Shown here piece by piece: positions 33,180-45,046 of a stretch of 64,000 nt of DNA. Origin of the DNA: Ptychodera flava (taxonomy: Eukaryota > Hemichordata > Enteropneusta > Ptychoderidae); assembly GCF_041260155.1 (NCBI RefSeq), contig NC_091930.1:42971096-43035095 (forward strand). Direction: 5' to 3'. The notes under the pieces were generated by a model. That model worked only from the letters and a program-made list of their open reading frames with translations, was not told the DNA's origin and did not search any database. The stretch's first letter is position 1; each line of letters begins with the position of its first letter. Made by a program: the position numbers and the translations under genes.

Positions 33180-35595
33180 TTGATGAAATTGACAAGGTGA
33201 TTCGTTCATCGCCTTCATCAACCTGCTACCTTGACCCGATTTCAACCAAGATCTTCTAACACCCTGATATTACACAAGTATTGTTACCTCACATCACTGA
33301 AATATTCAATAATTCTCTACGGTATTGTGTTGTATCCGCTCATTTCAAGGAAGCCGTCGTTAAACCTCTCATTAAAAATCTGTCTCTTGATCATGACGTT
33401 CTTAAAAAATTCCGTCCTGTATCTAACTTGCCATTTTTGTCGAAGATCCTAGAACGCATTATTGCCAAGAGGCTCACTTCCCACATTGTTAACCATTCAC
33501 TGGATGAGCCATTGCAATCTGCATACAAGCCAGGACATAGCACAGAGACTGCTCTCCTAGAATTAACAAATGATATTTTGCTTGCTCTTGATGAGAAAAA
33601 GGATGTTTTCCTTGTATTGCTTGGTCTTTCTACAGCATTTGACACTGTGAATCATACTATTCTACTTAATCCTTTAAGAGACCCGTTTGGTCTTTCGGAT
33701 ACTGTCCTCATGTGGTTTATGTCATGTCTTTCGAATCGCACCCAGTGTGTACTTGTGAATTCCATCCAGTCACCATTTTATCCGCTTGATGCTGGGGTAC
33801 CACAGGGATCGGTTCTTGGACCTATACTTTTTAATATGTACACTTCTCCATAGACTTGGTTCAAGTCTGTGATTTGTGAATGTTTGAGTGGAGTGAACGC
33901 AATGATTTGTATTTTGCTTTCATGTGAAACGTAAGCGTGAGTGGACGCGATGAGTAGGGTGAACGCGATGAGTGGAGTGAACGCTATACAGCGGAGTTTC
34001 ACCCGGAATCACAGACTTGGCTTTCTTGCACGATCTGCGTTGCTATAAATTATTCATGAGATGACGTTTTTCTTTACTCATATATTATTCATAAGATGAC
34101 ATCACTAAATTTTACACATTGGGAGGAGTTACCAATTGACCCAAACAAGACGTGCATAAAACTCACATGGCATTGTTGACAAAATGTCGAGTGCGATCAC
34201 TCCCACAAAGTCAGCACGACCTCTGTTGTATCACCGAAAACGCGTGAAAATATCTGTGTTGTTTGTGGGGCCCATGTTGTAAAATGCGAAAATCGTCGCC
34301 GGTTATTCAAGGATGGAAAAAGACACCGTCCTTACAGTTGTAGCCTGTTCTCTTACGTGCCCAAAGCGATGGAAATAAAAACAATGTGGGGCGACTTCGT
34401 ATGTCATGTCAGTGATTTTCCGCTGCCGGTTGGTGCCCAGACGAACACATCTTTTCCCTCAATGTAACTCTCAACAAGCTTTCTTTGGTAATCTCGCGTG
34501 ATTAGCGATGCGGGGGTCGACCGATCAGTAGTAAAACGCGGTTGATGTACGAACTTGATGCCATTATTCGCCCAGATATAAAACGTACTCGATGTCTAGC
34601 TATGCAAGGAGATGACAACAAACTTTTTAATGCATGCAGAGGTTTATTAGCATGCGTTCTTCTTATTGGCCAGAATAACGGCGGGGGCTATCAATCATTT
34701 TGTATTTGCTCTACGTCACTGTGTACACAGTCCGTCTCACCGCCTGCACTTTGCAAGAAGTCCAAGTCGGTGAATCCGGCAGAAACTAACTCACTACTGC
34801 GCAGACTCAAACGTGACGCATTCAATCGCTTGGAAAACCTGGCGTGAGCTGCCAAATTCCGGATAGGTTTGTACGAAATAGGAGAGACACAAGAGAAACT
34901 ATTATAAATGATTTTATTTTTTTAAAATTCACCGACTTGAACCAAGTCTAACTTCTCCATTAGGCGAATTAGTTTCTAGATATCTGTATAGTTTTACACA
35001 GACGACTCTTCATTGTATCTGTCTTTTACCAAGATAATGCTGCTGGGATGCTTTCAAATCTTGAACTTTGTATTCTGATGTCAGGTCTTGGATGTCTGCA
35101 AATTTCTTGTGTTTAAATGATGACAAAACTTAATTTCTTATTTCTTCTGCTACTTCGGGTAATCTGTCTGCCAGAGGGATTACAGAAATTTGTGTTGTCG
35201 ATGCTGTGATTCCCGTCCATTGTCATGCTAAGAGCCTAGGAGTCATCCTTGACTCTTGTCTGACAATGAGACCGCATATCGGACAGATCTGCCGTTTAGC
35301 CACTTTTCATTTGCGTCGTATTACACTTGTCCGTAAATATTCATTTCAACCCGCTACAGAGCAATTAGTTCATGCATTTATTACATCTCGAATAGATTCG
35401 TGTAATTCACTTTTACTGGAACTCTCTTACTACCAAATCAGGCGTATTCAACGGGTTCAAAATATTGCTGCTAGCATTGTAACTCGTTCCAAAATCACCT
35501 CTCACATCACTCCGATTTTGTATCAGTTGCATTGGCTACCTGTTTCAGAACGTATTGTTTTTAGATTTTGTAATGTTTTTTTTCAGCGTCCTTGA
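33180..35595 (+). pseudogene. LINE reverse transcriptase, broken by insertion and frameshifts
   Basis: FRPVSNLPFLSKILERII, then LQSAYKPGHSTETALLELTN, a changed DLSAAFDT box read as GLSTAFDTVNH, and AGVPQGSVLGPILFNMYTS are classic CR1/Jockey-group RT motifs. Coding resumes after the inserted element at 34960. The catalytic box is recognisable as YTDDSSLYL near 34997-35025, but in a shifted frame with stops after it. The C-terminal region 35206-35595 (KSLGVILDSCLTM, RIQRVQNIAASIV, LHWLPVSERI) is intact. Not functional. Confidence 0.88.
33851..34950. mobile_element. 1100-bp non-autonomous DNA element inserted in the LINE
   Basis: It starts TAGACTTGGTTCAAGTC and ends GACTTGAACCAAGTCTA, a 17-base inverted repeat that is itself a hairpin. 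ACTTCTCCA flanks both ends (33842-33850 and 34951-34959), a 9-base target duplication, or 10 if the next T is counted. Removing it rejoins the LINE reading frame. A repeat of GAGTGGAGTGAACGC-like units sits at 33885-33990. The 101-codon frame at 34542 has no recognised domain. Superfamily unassigned; 8-10 base duplications occur in MULE-, hAT- and P-type families. Confidence 0.88.
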
Positions 35596-35630
35596 TCACA
35601 TTTTTGTTGATACTGCCGCTTTACAAATAA

Positions 35631-35667
<37 letters not shown>

Positions 35668-35668
<1 letters not shown>

Positions 35669-37100
35669 AAGTTTAGGGGCTATAAGTATTATATAGAAAT
35701 GTAATAACACTAGTTCATTGAAGCTCTGGGAATTCTGAAAAAGAGGTGTTGTTTATTTTAATTTTGTCAAAAGGGGTGACTTCTAATTGTTGTACGTGCA
35801 GTGCAGAATTATACATAATACTGTACAGAGAGAGGGACATTATTAGGCCAAGGAGTAATTAAATGCTTGTCGGAAAAGTGACACTTAGCAGTTTAAAGCG
35901 ATACCCAGCAGGCCCAGACTTTTAACTTGTGTGCAAACTTTATGGATACACATTCAATCGGAAGCCACAGAACAGTGCCACAAACGGCAAAAATAGAGAG
36001 GCACCTTTTTCATCATATAGGCAGAAATCAATGTATTATTGCCTTATTTGTATTATACGGTGATTGTTTTAACAGCACAATGGCAAATTAACTGTAATGT
36101 TATTAAAAATTACTTCAAACCATAACATAAATGATCAAAACAGGCACGTGCATATAGAATAAAACATTTTTTTTATTTCTTGAAGTGACAAGACTCAAAT
36201 AAATTACATGTACCGATAACAAAGTTTCGGGCAAACATCTTTTACAAACTCTCTGAATATCAAAAGTAACTCATCCCACAAAGTTGTATTTTAAAAAAGG
36301 GACAAATAACGAGCTTTACAAAAAATATAGGAACGAAAAGGAAAGTACACAGAAACTGAAAAAAATACAAATTGAAATGATCAAATACCTTTATTTAAAT
36401 ACAATATGAAAATACAGACAAAATTAAAAATGAGAAATACTTGAAATCAAATGGACACCTGCAACTGCCAGGGTCGTTGTATTCTGTAAATAGATAACCA
36501 AAACAAGGTTATTTACATCTGTACTTGTTAGTATATATACTAAATCATAATGAAAGCATTTAGAAGTATTTCATTCTTATATTTTCATGCTAAAAATTCA
36601 ACTTTTCCAATGATATTTCATGTAAGATAAAACTGAAGGAAGTTTCATTTGAACATGTGAAAACATCCTAAAATGGTAAGTCATCATTACATATACTGGT
36701 CATGAACTGAGAATGCTAATATATTCATCTGACATTCTATTGCTTGTACTCTAAAGATTATGGCAGGCTGCAAATTTTGAAAATATTGGCTTATACAGAC
36801 CACAAATGTGTGCAGCCTGTTCATTCAGCTATGGGCATATTCTTGCTGTGGTCCTGATGACGCTCTTGCACAACGTTTGAATGTTTTCTTACTGAAACAC
36901 AAAAAATAAAAAAAGGATATGATAACTTTCTTTCAAAGAAGCAACAGAGTTGTTTCACTGAAAGTAGGTCAAAATAATGTAGACGAAATACATCTTCTGT
37001 AGTATATATATAACACATAATAAATCTGACACTGAAAGCTTGAAAATCATGACAAGCAGAATACTGAACCTTTTACTGACTTTAGCAACAAAACAGTGTA
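35668..37100. other. Mostly unassigned; short dispersed repeat at its start
   Basis: GGGGCTATAAGTATTATATA at about 35676 is repeated at about 49792, in both cases after an ATT-rich run. No gene was recognised in the rest. Confidence 0.45.
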
Positions 37101-37697
37101 CAGTTTTAAAACACATACTTTACAGCACTTGTTCACATGATTTCCGATGATGCCTGCCCGTGGTAAGAATGACGTCCAACACCAAATGACTGCAGAGCTT
37201 GGTCAATACCGCAGACTACAAAACCACATTGTTTTGGCAGTTTCGCTTTACGTCTGTAGCTTCAGATATCTAAGAAAACAAAGATAACACTGTGTTGTCT
37301 GGAAAATATTGACTGCACTACAAATGTGCACAAGCCAAAATTCTGAAAATGCAACATAGACATGACTGTGCACTTGAGATTGACAATGTTATTGCTTATC
37401 ATCACAAAAATGATCTTACTTCTGGTGTCAATATGCCATTTTCAAAGATGAAGGAGACCCTCTGAGATCTCAGGTTGCTAGACAGGTTATCTGTGGGTGT
37501 TCTCACATGATACAGGCTAAACAAACATTACATGTTTATTTAACATGGCAACTATTCCAGTTTGATAAAAAGTTTGACTTTGCTAGCAACTCACTGCCAC
37601 TGAAATTAATTGCGTCTCACAAGATTTCAAAATTATCACAAAATCATGTATTTTTATTTTGTTAATGTAGTATGGTCTTCTATTAATAAATACTAAC

Positions 37698-38096
37698 CTT
37701 CCTGTCAGCTTCTTCACTGAGTTCCTGCACTTTCTCCTGGGCTTTTTTTAACTTTGCCCAAAGTCATTAGTGGCGGTCTGCCATCATCTTCACTGTTGTC
37801 GTCATCATCATCATCATTGTCACAGTCATCATCAGCAAGGAGAGCCTTTTCAACACTATCAGCCAAGGTCTTAGCTTCTTCTTGGAGTCTTTCGCTTCAC
37901 AATGTAATGTCTCGACTTGTTTCAACATGGCCACATATGTGTCAAATCCAGCAGGCTTCAGCATGGGTTCATCAATGTCATCATCTCTCTCCAGATTCGT
38001 GATGATCTTGATATCCAGTACTGCACAGCTAGCTTCCATCATGGTGAAAAACTTTTAAAACAAGCCAGGACTGATGTGCAACCCTGGGACTGCAAC
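37698..38096 (-). pseudogene. Exon of the RING/RAG1-like pseudogene with stop and frameshifts
   Basis: The acceptor CACAG at 38097-38101 is followed by VAVPGLHISPGLF, then TAA, then KFFTMMEASCAVLDIKI. Near 37870 the frame shifts, after which an acidic run (DDDCDNDDDDDDNSEDDG) appears in the new frame. A second shift lies at a run of seven A near 37745. The donor is AAG/GTTAGT. Confidence 0.65.
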
Positions 38097-38469
38097 CTGT
38101 GATAAAATATAAGGGTTAGCACATGTATCTTTTACTTTTAATGTATGACAATATCTTGTAACTTTCATACCTACCTATTTATGAAGAAAACACTACATAA
38201 AAATATACAACAACTAGATTGATCACAAATGCTGACATATGTGCTGGCTTCATTGTCAACTTGTTTTCTCATATAGCTTCACTAATAAACTTCTATTTGT
38301 GCACACCGTTATGGACATAGTGGCATGCATACATGTAGATAGGTCACAGTGTGGTCTGTTGAACTGTTCAGAGAAAGGTAAAATGAACTGATTGAAACAG
38401 AACAGAGCTATATGTTTAGTTGGTCAATGGAAGCAAACAACATAGTGGATTGAATTGATTAGTACATAC

Positions 38470-38678
38470 TCTGTGCAGTGGTACATTGAAAAGTGGCTTT
38501 CTGACACTATTGTAGTGCTGCATGGCATGCCTTAGGTTTCCACCAGTTGAAAGAAATTCACTGTGACATTTTCTGATATCATCAAGGTTTCTCATCTTCA
38601 TTGATGACAATAGTTGTTCCTGCTTCAGCAACTGTGCTTGTCTCTTGCTGATCACACAGCATACGCAAAAATATTTCC
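38470..38678 (-). pseudogene. Exon of the RING/RAG1-like pseudogene (intact frame)
   Basis: Acceptor AATTTAG, donor GTATGT. It starts phase 1, matching the end of 45426-45502 across the intron holding the Gypsy element, and ends phase 0, matching the next exon. It reads KYFCVCCVISKRQAQL and then a GGNLRHAMQ block. Confidence 0.65.
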
Positions 38679-38907
38679 CTAAATTATTTCAATGTGAGGA
38701 AGACAAGGAACAAAAACTGACATAATTACTTAAAAACCTTAGTAGGTATAGACATGACTGGTGTTCATGAAGTCAATTTGATGTGCATGTGTGAACTCTT
38801 GGAGAGGATGTACCTGTAATATGCAAACTTATCAATTTAAATATTTATTTCAAAGAAATTCATGGTTACTACATTTTGCATTGCCAGTATACATATTAAT
38901 ACTATGT

Positions 38908-39479
38908 TGTTACGTGCAGAGAAAACGAACAAAAGGGTGAACTCAGCAAATAACGTTTAAACAGAATTTATTACAAAAATAAAACTAATTGCTAAGTCAG
39001 GGATAGAGTACAAGCTTTAAAAGTGTACAGACTACTTATCTCAGCTGGGACGGCAAAGCTCCAGTCTCAGAGTTGTAACAGTCAGTTGGATGAATGAACA
39101 GTCCTTTGGCTTGCAGGCTTGAAGCTGCACAAAGTCCACAGTATAAATCCAGCGTTGACAGTGAAGGTCTTGAAAAGTCTTGAGAATGACTACTGCTGGA
39201 GTTTAGTAACACACAAGAGACACGATCCCAAAAGTCTGACTGGAAGCTGTGCACGTCCCTTTTATAAAGGCATGTAAGAACAATCTAGAACTTTTATTGA
39301 CATGCTAATTACTGTTCTAAAATTATCTCCCTTACACAACTAATCAACTTTCCAGAACATTCCAAACATGACTAATTGAATTCAAGGTTGTGAGGTCATC
39401 AAGGGCAGTGACCTTGGGAATGTTCTAGACTAATTGAACTCAGGTCATGATGAGTGTGGGGGAAATTACCTACATAACA
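38908..39479 (-). repeat. 3' LTR of the Gypsy element
   Basis: Starts TGTTACGTGC on the plus strand and ends CATAACA. It matches 44476-45046 almost perfectly. The differences seen are an extra A at the CCCAAAAG run and T for G near 39466. Confidence 0.97.
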
Positions 39480-39639
39480 CACCCCTCTTCAAAAAAAGAA
39501 AATTTTTCAAAGAAAAATCTTTCTTTTACAAATGTAATCTTGAAAAGGATTTAAGTACTCAAATTTTGTTTTACTCTAAAGTAAAATTTCTTGAAAGTGA
39601 ACAACAATAAAATTTCTTGAAAGTGAACAACAATAATTT

Positions 39640-40105
39640 CTAAATACGAGAGAGACAGTCTGCAATAAATTGTCTCTGCCTTTGATATGTCTAATGTCAA
39701 GATTAAACTCCTGTAACATTAAACTCCATCTTAGCAATCTCTGATTTTTGCCTTAAATTTCTGCAGAAAAACAAGAGGGTTGTGATCAATATAAACCACT
39801 ATTGGCTGATTTGAAGAAGTAACATAAACTTCAAAATGCTGTAAAGCTAATATCAAAGATAAACACTCTTTTCGATTGTAGAGTAGTTTCTCTGGGATTT
39901 GTTAAATTTGCGTGAAAAATAGCAAACAGGATGATCTATACCATGACTATCCTCTTGCAATAAAACAGCACCAGCAGCCGTATCACTAGCATCTACAGCT
40001 AATTTGAATGGCAAAATGAAACTGGTGCAGACAACACTGGGGCACTTTGCAGTATGGCTTTAAGTGTATCAAATGCCTGTTGGCATTGCTCTGACCAAAC
40101 GAACT
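39640..40105 (-). CDS. Gypsy RNase H, frame-broken
   Basis: Read on the minus strand in two frames, LAVDASDTAAGAVLLQ (first Asp) is followed by a STIEKECLSL Glu region and a VYIDHNPL Asp region. The end DNLIADCLSR lies near 39650. Single-base breaks lie near 40110 and 40030. No separate envelope gene is visible between here and the 3' LTR. Confidence 0.75.
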
Positions 40106-41060
40106 TTACTTTCTTTTAAGTAAGTTAGTCAAAGGCTCAGTAATTGTGGAGAAATTTGGACAGAATTTTCTGTAGTAACCAGCCATACCGAGAAAGCGCA
40201 TCAGTTGTCGTTTGCAGTTTGGTATGGGAAAACTTGAAATGGCACTGATTTTGGCATCAACAGGTTTTACCTCACCCTGTCCTACAGTATGTCCGAGGTA
40301 AGTTACCCTTGCCCATACAAACTCAGATTTGGCAAGGTTGACAGTCAACATTGCTTTGCTCAGTCTCTCAAAGAACTTCCGCATGAGCTTGATGTGTTCC
40401 TCCCAGGTGTCACTATACAGGACGACGTCGTCAACGTAGGCTGCACACCCGTCTAGCCCGGATATGACGTCGTTGATCATCCGTTGGAACGTTGCCGGAG
40501 AGTTCTTCATTCCGAATGGCATCACCTTGTACTGGAACAATCCGTCTGGCGTAACAAAGGCGGATATTTCACGAGCACGATCCGTCAGAGGGACTTGCCA
40601 AAATCCCTTCAGTAGGTCAAATTTTGTCACATACTTGGCTTTTCCCACTCGGTCGATGCAGTCATCAATCCTCGGATTGGGAAAGTGTCTGTCTTTGTTA
40701 AGGTGTTGACCTTCCTAAAGTCCGTGCACATACGATAACTGTGGTCTGATTTGGGAACAAGTATGCACGGCGAACTCCAGTTACTTTTACTGGGTTCAAT
40801 AAAGTCATTGTCCAGCAGGTATTTGACTTCTTCCTGGAGATATTTCGCTTTTGTTGGATTCAGTCTGTATGGATGTTGTTTTACAGGCTTACTGTCCCCA
40901 ACATCAACGTCGTGATAGATGACGTTCGTCCTCGTTGGAACATCTTGAAACAGGTGTTTATATTCGTGGAGCAGTTCTTTCACCTGTTGTTGTTGTTCTG
41001 GCTGGAGGTGTGCCAACTTTGTAGACTCCAGCTTCTCCAGGATTTCTGAGTTCTGAAGCT
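40106..41060 (-). CDS. Gypsy reverse transcriptase
   Basis: HPYRLNPTKAKYLQEEVKYL, NWSSPCILVPK and MCTDFRKVNTLT lead into FDLLKGFWQVPL and MPFGMKNSPATFQRM. The catalytic box is AAYVDDVVLYS. LGMAGYYRKFCPNF follows. The N-terminal part is fused in one frame to the integrase C-terminus (41400-40627). A single-base break near 40680 at a TTTCCC stretch separates the two RT halves. Confidence 0.93.
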
Positions 41061-41149
41061 TGACCGAGCCCAGCTTTGAGTTTAGAGTATTTTCACTCAA
41101 GTCAGTTTCAGTATCACTATCTTCATAATGGCTTGAACTGACTGCACTG

Positions 41150-42079
41150 ACAGGCTGAGTTATAGTAGGATTATCCCTATCCAAATATGGCTTAAGCATA
41201 TTTATGTGACATAGCTGTTTTTGTTTTCGCCTGTCAGGTGTTATTATGATGTAATTTAAATCACTCAATTTCTTATCAATTAGATATGGCCCAAAGTAAC
41301 GAGCATGGAGTGGTTTGCCAGGAATTGGAAGTAGAACAAGAACCTTTTGACCTGGTTCAAACTTCCGTTTTGAGGTGCTTTTATCATATTTGGTTTTCAT
41401 TGACTGCTGAGATGACTCAAGATTTCTCTGGCTAATTCACATGCTTTAGAGAGTTTCGTACGAAAATCTGACACATATTGCAAAATATTCAGACAATCAT
41501 CATCGTCTGATAGGAATTTCTCTTTAACGAGCTTAAGTGGGCCACGGACTGTATGTCCAAATACAAGCTCAAATGGGCTAAAACCAAGAGACTCCTGAAT
41601 TGACTCTCTAACAGCAAAGAGTAGAAAATGAATTCCTTCATCCCACTGCTTCTCTGTGTCAAAACAGTAGGTCCTAATCATGTTTTTCAAAGTTTGATGA
41701 AATCGCTCAAGAGCACCCTGACTTTTGGATGATAGGCGGATGACCTATACTGTTTAATGCCTAGCTGATCCATTACTTGTTGAAAAATACCAGACATAAA
41801 GTTGGAGCCTTGATCGGACTGGACACATTTAGGGAGGCCGAATAAAGTGAAAAATTTGACTAAAGCTCTCACTATAGTCTTTGTCTTTATATTTCTCAGT
41901 GGTATGGCTTCTGGGAACCGAGTTGATGTACACATAATTGTCAGCATGTACTCATTTCCTGATCTTGTTTTTGGTAGGGGCCCAACACAGTCTATTAGTA
42001 TCCTACTAAATGGTTCTTGAAATGCAGGAATTGGCTGTAAAGGGGCCTTTGGAATGGTCTGATTTGGCTTTCCTACCAT
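41150..42079 (-). CDS. Gypsy integrase core and C-terminal domain
   Basis: ILIDCVGPLPKTRSGNEYML gives the first catalytic Asp. VQSDQGSNFMSGIF gives the second. The Glu lies past SSAYHPK, after a single-base frame break beside an A run near 41710. LGFSPFELVFGHTVRGPL and then RYFGPYLIDKK/HINMLKPY are the C-terminal parts. It inserts the cDNA into chromosomes. It lies upstream of the reverse transcriptase, unlike most Ty3/gypsy elements. Confidence 0.9.
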
Positions 42080-42177
42080 TTGACATGTGTGACAAGTTTT
42101 ACAGAAATGTGCTACATTCTGCCTGAGATTAGGCCAATAAAAGTGACTGAGAATTTTATGATAAGTTTTCCTGACTC

Positions 42178-42807
42178 CTAAGTGACCAGCCCAGGGGGTT
42201 TCATGGGCAATATTTCAGCACGATAGGACTTTGGAACCACAATTTGATGTTTTATAGCCCAATCGTCATCAACCAAGATATCTGGAGGTCTCCATTTACG
42301 CATGAGAATACCAGATTTTGTATAATAAGAAACAGGGCTATCTGAAGTTTCAGCTTCATCATCAACCCTGTCAAACAAACACAAAATATCTGGGTCTTTG
42401 TGTTGTTCTGCAATGAGATTTGATCTAGAAAATGTCTGACCTTGGTCAGCAGAAGTTTTACTGGAAGTTTCAAATCCACGAGGGATAACGGAATGATCCG
42501 TGTCAAACACCTGACTGAGAAAGGTGTCATTTAAGTCAACATCTGTGACATTATTTTTGAGAGTATTTTGATTCTCGGAAGTTTTCTTTGACATGGCTCG
42601 AGTAATGGCACATGAAGGAAATAAATCGGGTATCTCTTGTTCAATTGACTCTGGATCCTGATCTAAAGTAGGATTATCAGTCACAAGTGGATTAGTAATG
42701 ACCTTGTCCCCAGCAAGGTCGTTTCCAAGAAGAAGGTGAATCCCTTCAAAAGGCAAAAAAGGCCTAATACCTAAAGCCACAGGTCCAGAAACAAAGTCCG
42801 AAGACAA
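42178..42807 (-). CDS. Gypsy protease end, linker and start of integrase
   Basis: LPFEGIHLLLGNDLAG is the end of the protease fold. An acidic linker follows. VVPKSYRAEIL at the end is the usual approach to the integrase zinc-binding domain, whose HHCC residues continue in another frame at 42060-42180 (including KTCHTC-type Cys pair). Confidence 0.8.
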   Translation of the reverse strand: MSSDFVSGPVALGIRPFLPFEGIHLLLGNDLAGDKVITNPLVTDNPTLDQDPESIEQEIPDLFPSCAITRAMSKKTSENQNTLKNNVTDVDLNDTFLSQVFDTDHSVIPRGFETSSKTSADQGQTFSRSNLIAEQHKDPDILCLFDRVDDEAETSDSPVSYYTKSGILMRKWRPPDILVDDDWAIKHQIVVPKSYRAEILPMKPPGLVT

Positions 42808-42841
42808 ATAGACATTATGGAGAGGAACAGGAATGTAGTCA

Positions 42842-44373
42842 TTACAATCTACCCCCTAATAAGAACTTTAGAACCTGAAATGACTTTTCAGAAAACGGCA
42901 GGGTATCTGCCAACAAAAGAGACTGGGAAGCCCCGGTATCTCTTAAAATTTTGACAGGGGTAGCGGAAGAGAAATCACTAGAAAGTGATATAAAACCATC
43001 ATGAATAAATGGTTCGAAAATACCCATAATGCTATCTTGTGAAGAATTGACCTTGACCTCATTAATTGGGGATAAGAGGGGTTTAACCTCAGAAAATGTG
43101 TTGCACACATTATTAGACTCTAATCGAGTTGATGAAGAAATAAAGCCGGTGGGCTTAGATCCACTTTGACTACTTTGACCTTCACGTTTTCTTTTCAATT
43201 TGAAACAATCTGACATTAAATGGCCGTCTTTCTTGCAATAATTACAAGAAAGTGTACCGAACTGTTTGTCAGAAGGAGATTGAGACTTGGGATCTGATGA
43301 TGTGGGAGTGTTACTTAAATTTTGTGAACTGTTGTCATTTGATTTCCTACTCTCCTTTGAGAAATTCTTGGATGAAAAGGAGGAGTTAAATTTACCTGCA
43401 TTGTTTCTGTATGAAAAGGACTGGGATGGTTTGCTGAGAAATGAAGATTTGTGGGTCAATGAATAATCATCGGCCAAACGTGCAGCGACCTCCAATGTAT
43501 CTGCCTTTTGTTCATTGATAAATGTCTTGATGTCACTCCGGATGCACCTTTTAAATTCCTCAATCAAAACGAGCTGTCGTAATTTGTCATAATTCTGACT
43601 GACCTTTTCAGAAGAGCACCAACGATCAAACAGTTGTTCTTCTGTTCGAGCAAATTCAACATAAGTTTGATCCTTCACCTTCTCACAATCCCTAAATTTC
43701 TGACGGTAAGCTTCAGGCACCAACTCATAGCCCTTGAGAATTAATTCCTTCACAGAATCATAATCTGAAGCCTGCTCTACTGACAACTGAATGTAAATTT
43801 CTCTGGCTTTACCCACCAAAGCACTCTGCAAAAGCATAGACCAGGACTCCTTAGGCCAATTCAGACTCTGAGCAATTTTCTCAAAATGGAGGAAATATTA
43901 TCAACATCCTTTTCTTGGAAAGGGGGAACTAACCTGAAATGCTTAGTGATGTCAAACTTGTCTGAAGGGAAGAATTTTCCTGACTGTCCAAGCTCTAAAC
44001 GTTTTATTTCTACCTGTAACCGCTGTTCTTCTAATCGCAATTCTTTTTCTCTCTGTCTTTCTTCCATTTCTAATTCTTTCTCTCTCATTTGTAATTCTAG
44101 TTTCTTGATCTCCAAATTTGTCTGCATTTCTAATTCTAATTTTCTGAGTTCAGAGGTAGACTCGGGCTCATAATCTTTCAGGGTGGATTCCTCAAATTGG
44201 CCTAAATCAACTAGATGTTTGGCAATACGGTACTGTATTTCCCTCTTGCGCATAGATCTTTTGACTTCTACTTTAAGGAAATTGGCCAGTGTTATGAGGT
44301 TGTCTTTTCTGAGGGAATTAAATGTGTCCTGATCAAGGTCATCCATAAATTCGTCTGGTTTAAATTCCGCCAT
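42842..44373 (-). CDS. Gypsy Gag with zinc knuckle and start of protease, one frame break
   Basis: It begins MAEFKPDEFMDDLDQD. A charged coiled-coil stretch follows (44180-44000), then the capsid-like region. A CNYCKKDGHLMSDC zinc knuckle lies at about 43205-43250. LRDTGASQSLLLAD near 42925-42960 holds the aspartic protease D-T-G-A site. The frame breaks near 43865-43890 at a short T run and again near 42850-42890 beside T and G runs. Gag packages the element RNA; the protease matures the polyprotein. Confidence 0.85.
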
Positions 44374-44475
44374 GATTAAATTTCGCTGAGTTCACAGTAT
44401 ACAGTAGTTTTGAAAAGGCTGTCAAAATGTTGTCAAACGGCTCAAAATATTCGTATCCCGGCAAGCCCCCAATTT

Positions 44476-45046
44476 TGTTACGTGCAGAGAAAACGAACAA
44501 AAGGGTGAACTCAGCAAATAACGTTTAAACAGAATTTATTACAAAAATAAAACTAATTGCTAAGTCAGGGATAGAGTACAAGCTTTAAAAGTGTACAGAC
44601 TACTTATCTCAGCTGGGACGGCAAAGCTCCAGTCTCAGAGTTGTAACAGTCAGTTGGATGAATGAACAGTCCTTTGGCTTGCAGGCTTGAAGCTGCACAA
44701 AGTCCACAGTATAAATCCAGCGTTGACAGTGAAGGTCTTGAAAAGTCTTGAGAATGACTACTGCTGGAGTTTAGTAACACACAAGAGACACGATCCCAAA
44801 GTCTGACTGGAAGCTGTGCACGTCCCTTTTATAAAGGCATGTAAGAACAATCTAGAACTTTTATTGACATGCTAATTACTGTTCTAAAATTATCTCCCTT
44901 ACACAACTAATCAACTTTCCAGAACATTCCAAACATGACTAATTGAATTCAAGGTTGTGAGGTCATCAAGGGCAGTGACCTTGGGAATGTTCTAGACTAA
45001 TTGAACTCAGGTCATGATGAGTGTGGGGGAAATGACCTACATAACA
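44476..45046 (-). repeat. 5' LTR of the Gypsy element
   Basis: Same ends as the 3' LTR. The interior primer-binding site lies at 44471-44454 on the minus strand. Confidence 0.97.

Larger units (their letters stand above)
31330..35667 (+). mobile_element. CR1-like LINE, defective, interrupted by a DNA element
   Basis: Endonuclease and reverse transcriptase remnants run in order on the plus strand, split at 33850/34951 by an 1100-bp insertion. The element ends in an ATT trinucleotide repeat (35632-35667) after CTTTACAAATAAATTATT, typical of the CR1/L2 group. The 5' part (31534-31914) codes for a basic region that runs into the endonuclease after an in-frame TAG near 31914. The exact 5' end is uncertain. 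Confidence 0.85.
38908..45046 (-). mobile_element. Gmr1-type Ty3/gypsy LTR retrotransposon, very young
   Basis: Direct LTRs (572 and 571 bases) bound a 5-kb interior. ATGT flanks both ends as a 4-base target duplication. The interior on the minus strand encodes Gag, protease, integrase, reverse transcriptase and RNase H in that order. Integrase before RT is the Copia-like order known for the Gmr1 group of deuterostome Ty3/gypsy elements. The primer site begins TGGGGGCTTGCCGGGATA (44471 down), a few bases inside the 5' LTR. A purine tract (GAAGAGGGGTG) precedes the 3' LTR. The LTRs differ by about one base change and one indel. It lies in an intron of the RING pseudogene, same strand. Confidence 0.95.

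Noticed and set aside
36821..37018. Possible further 3' exon of the RING pseudogene on the minus strand
   Set aside because: A TTTCAG acceptor is present but the translation does not match the family well enough.
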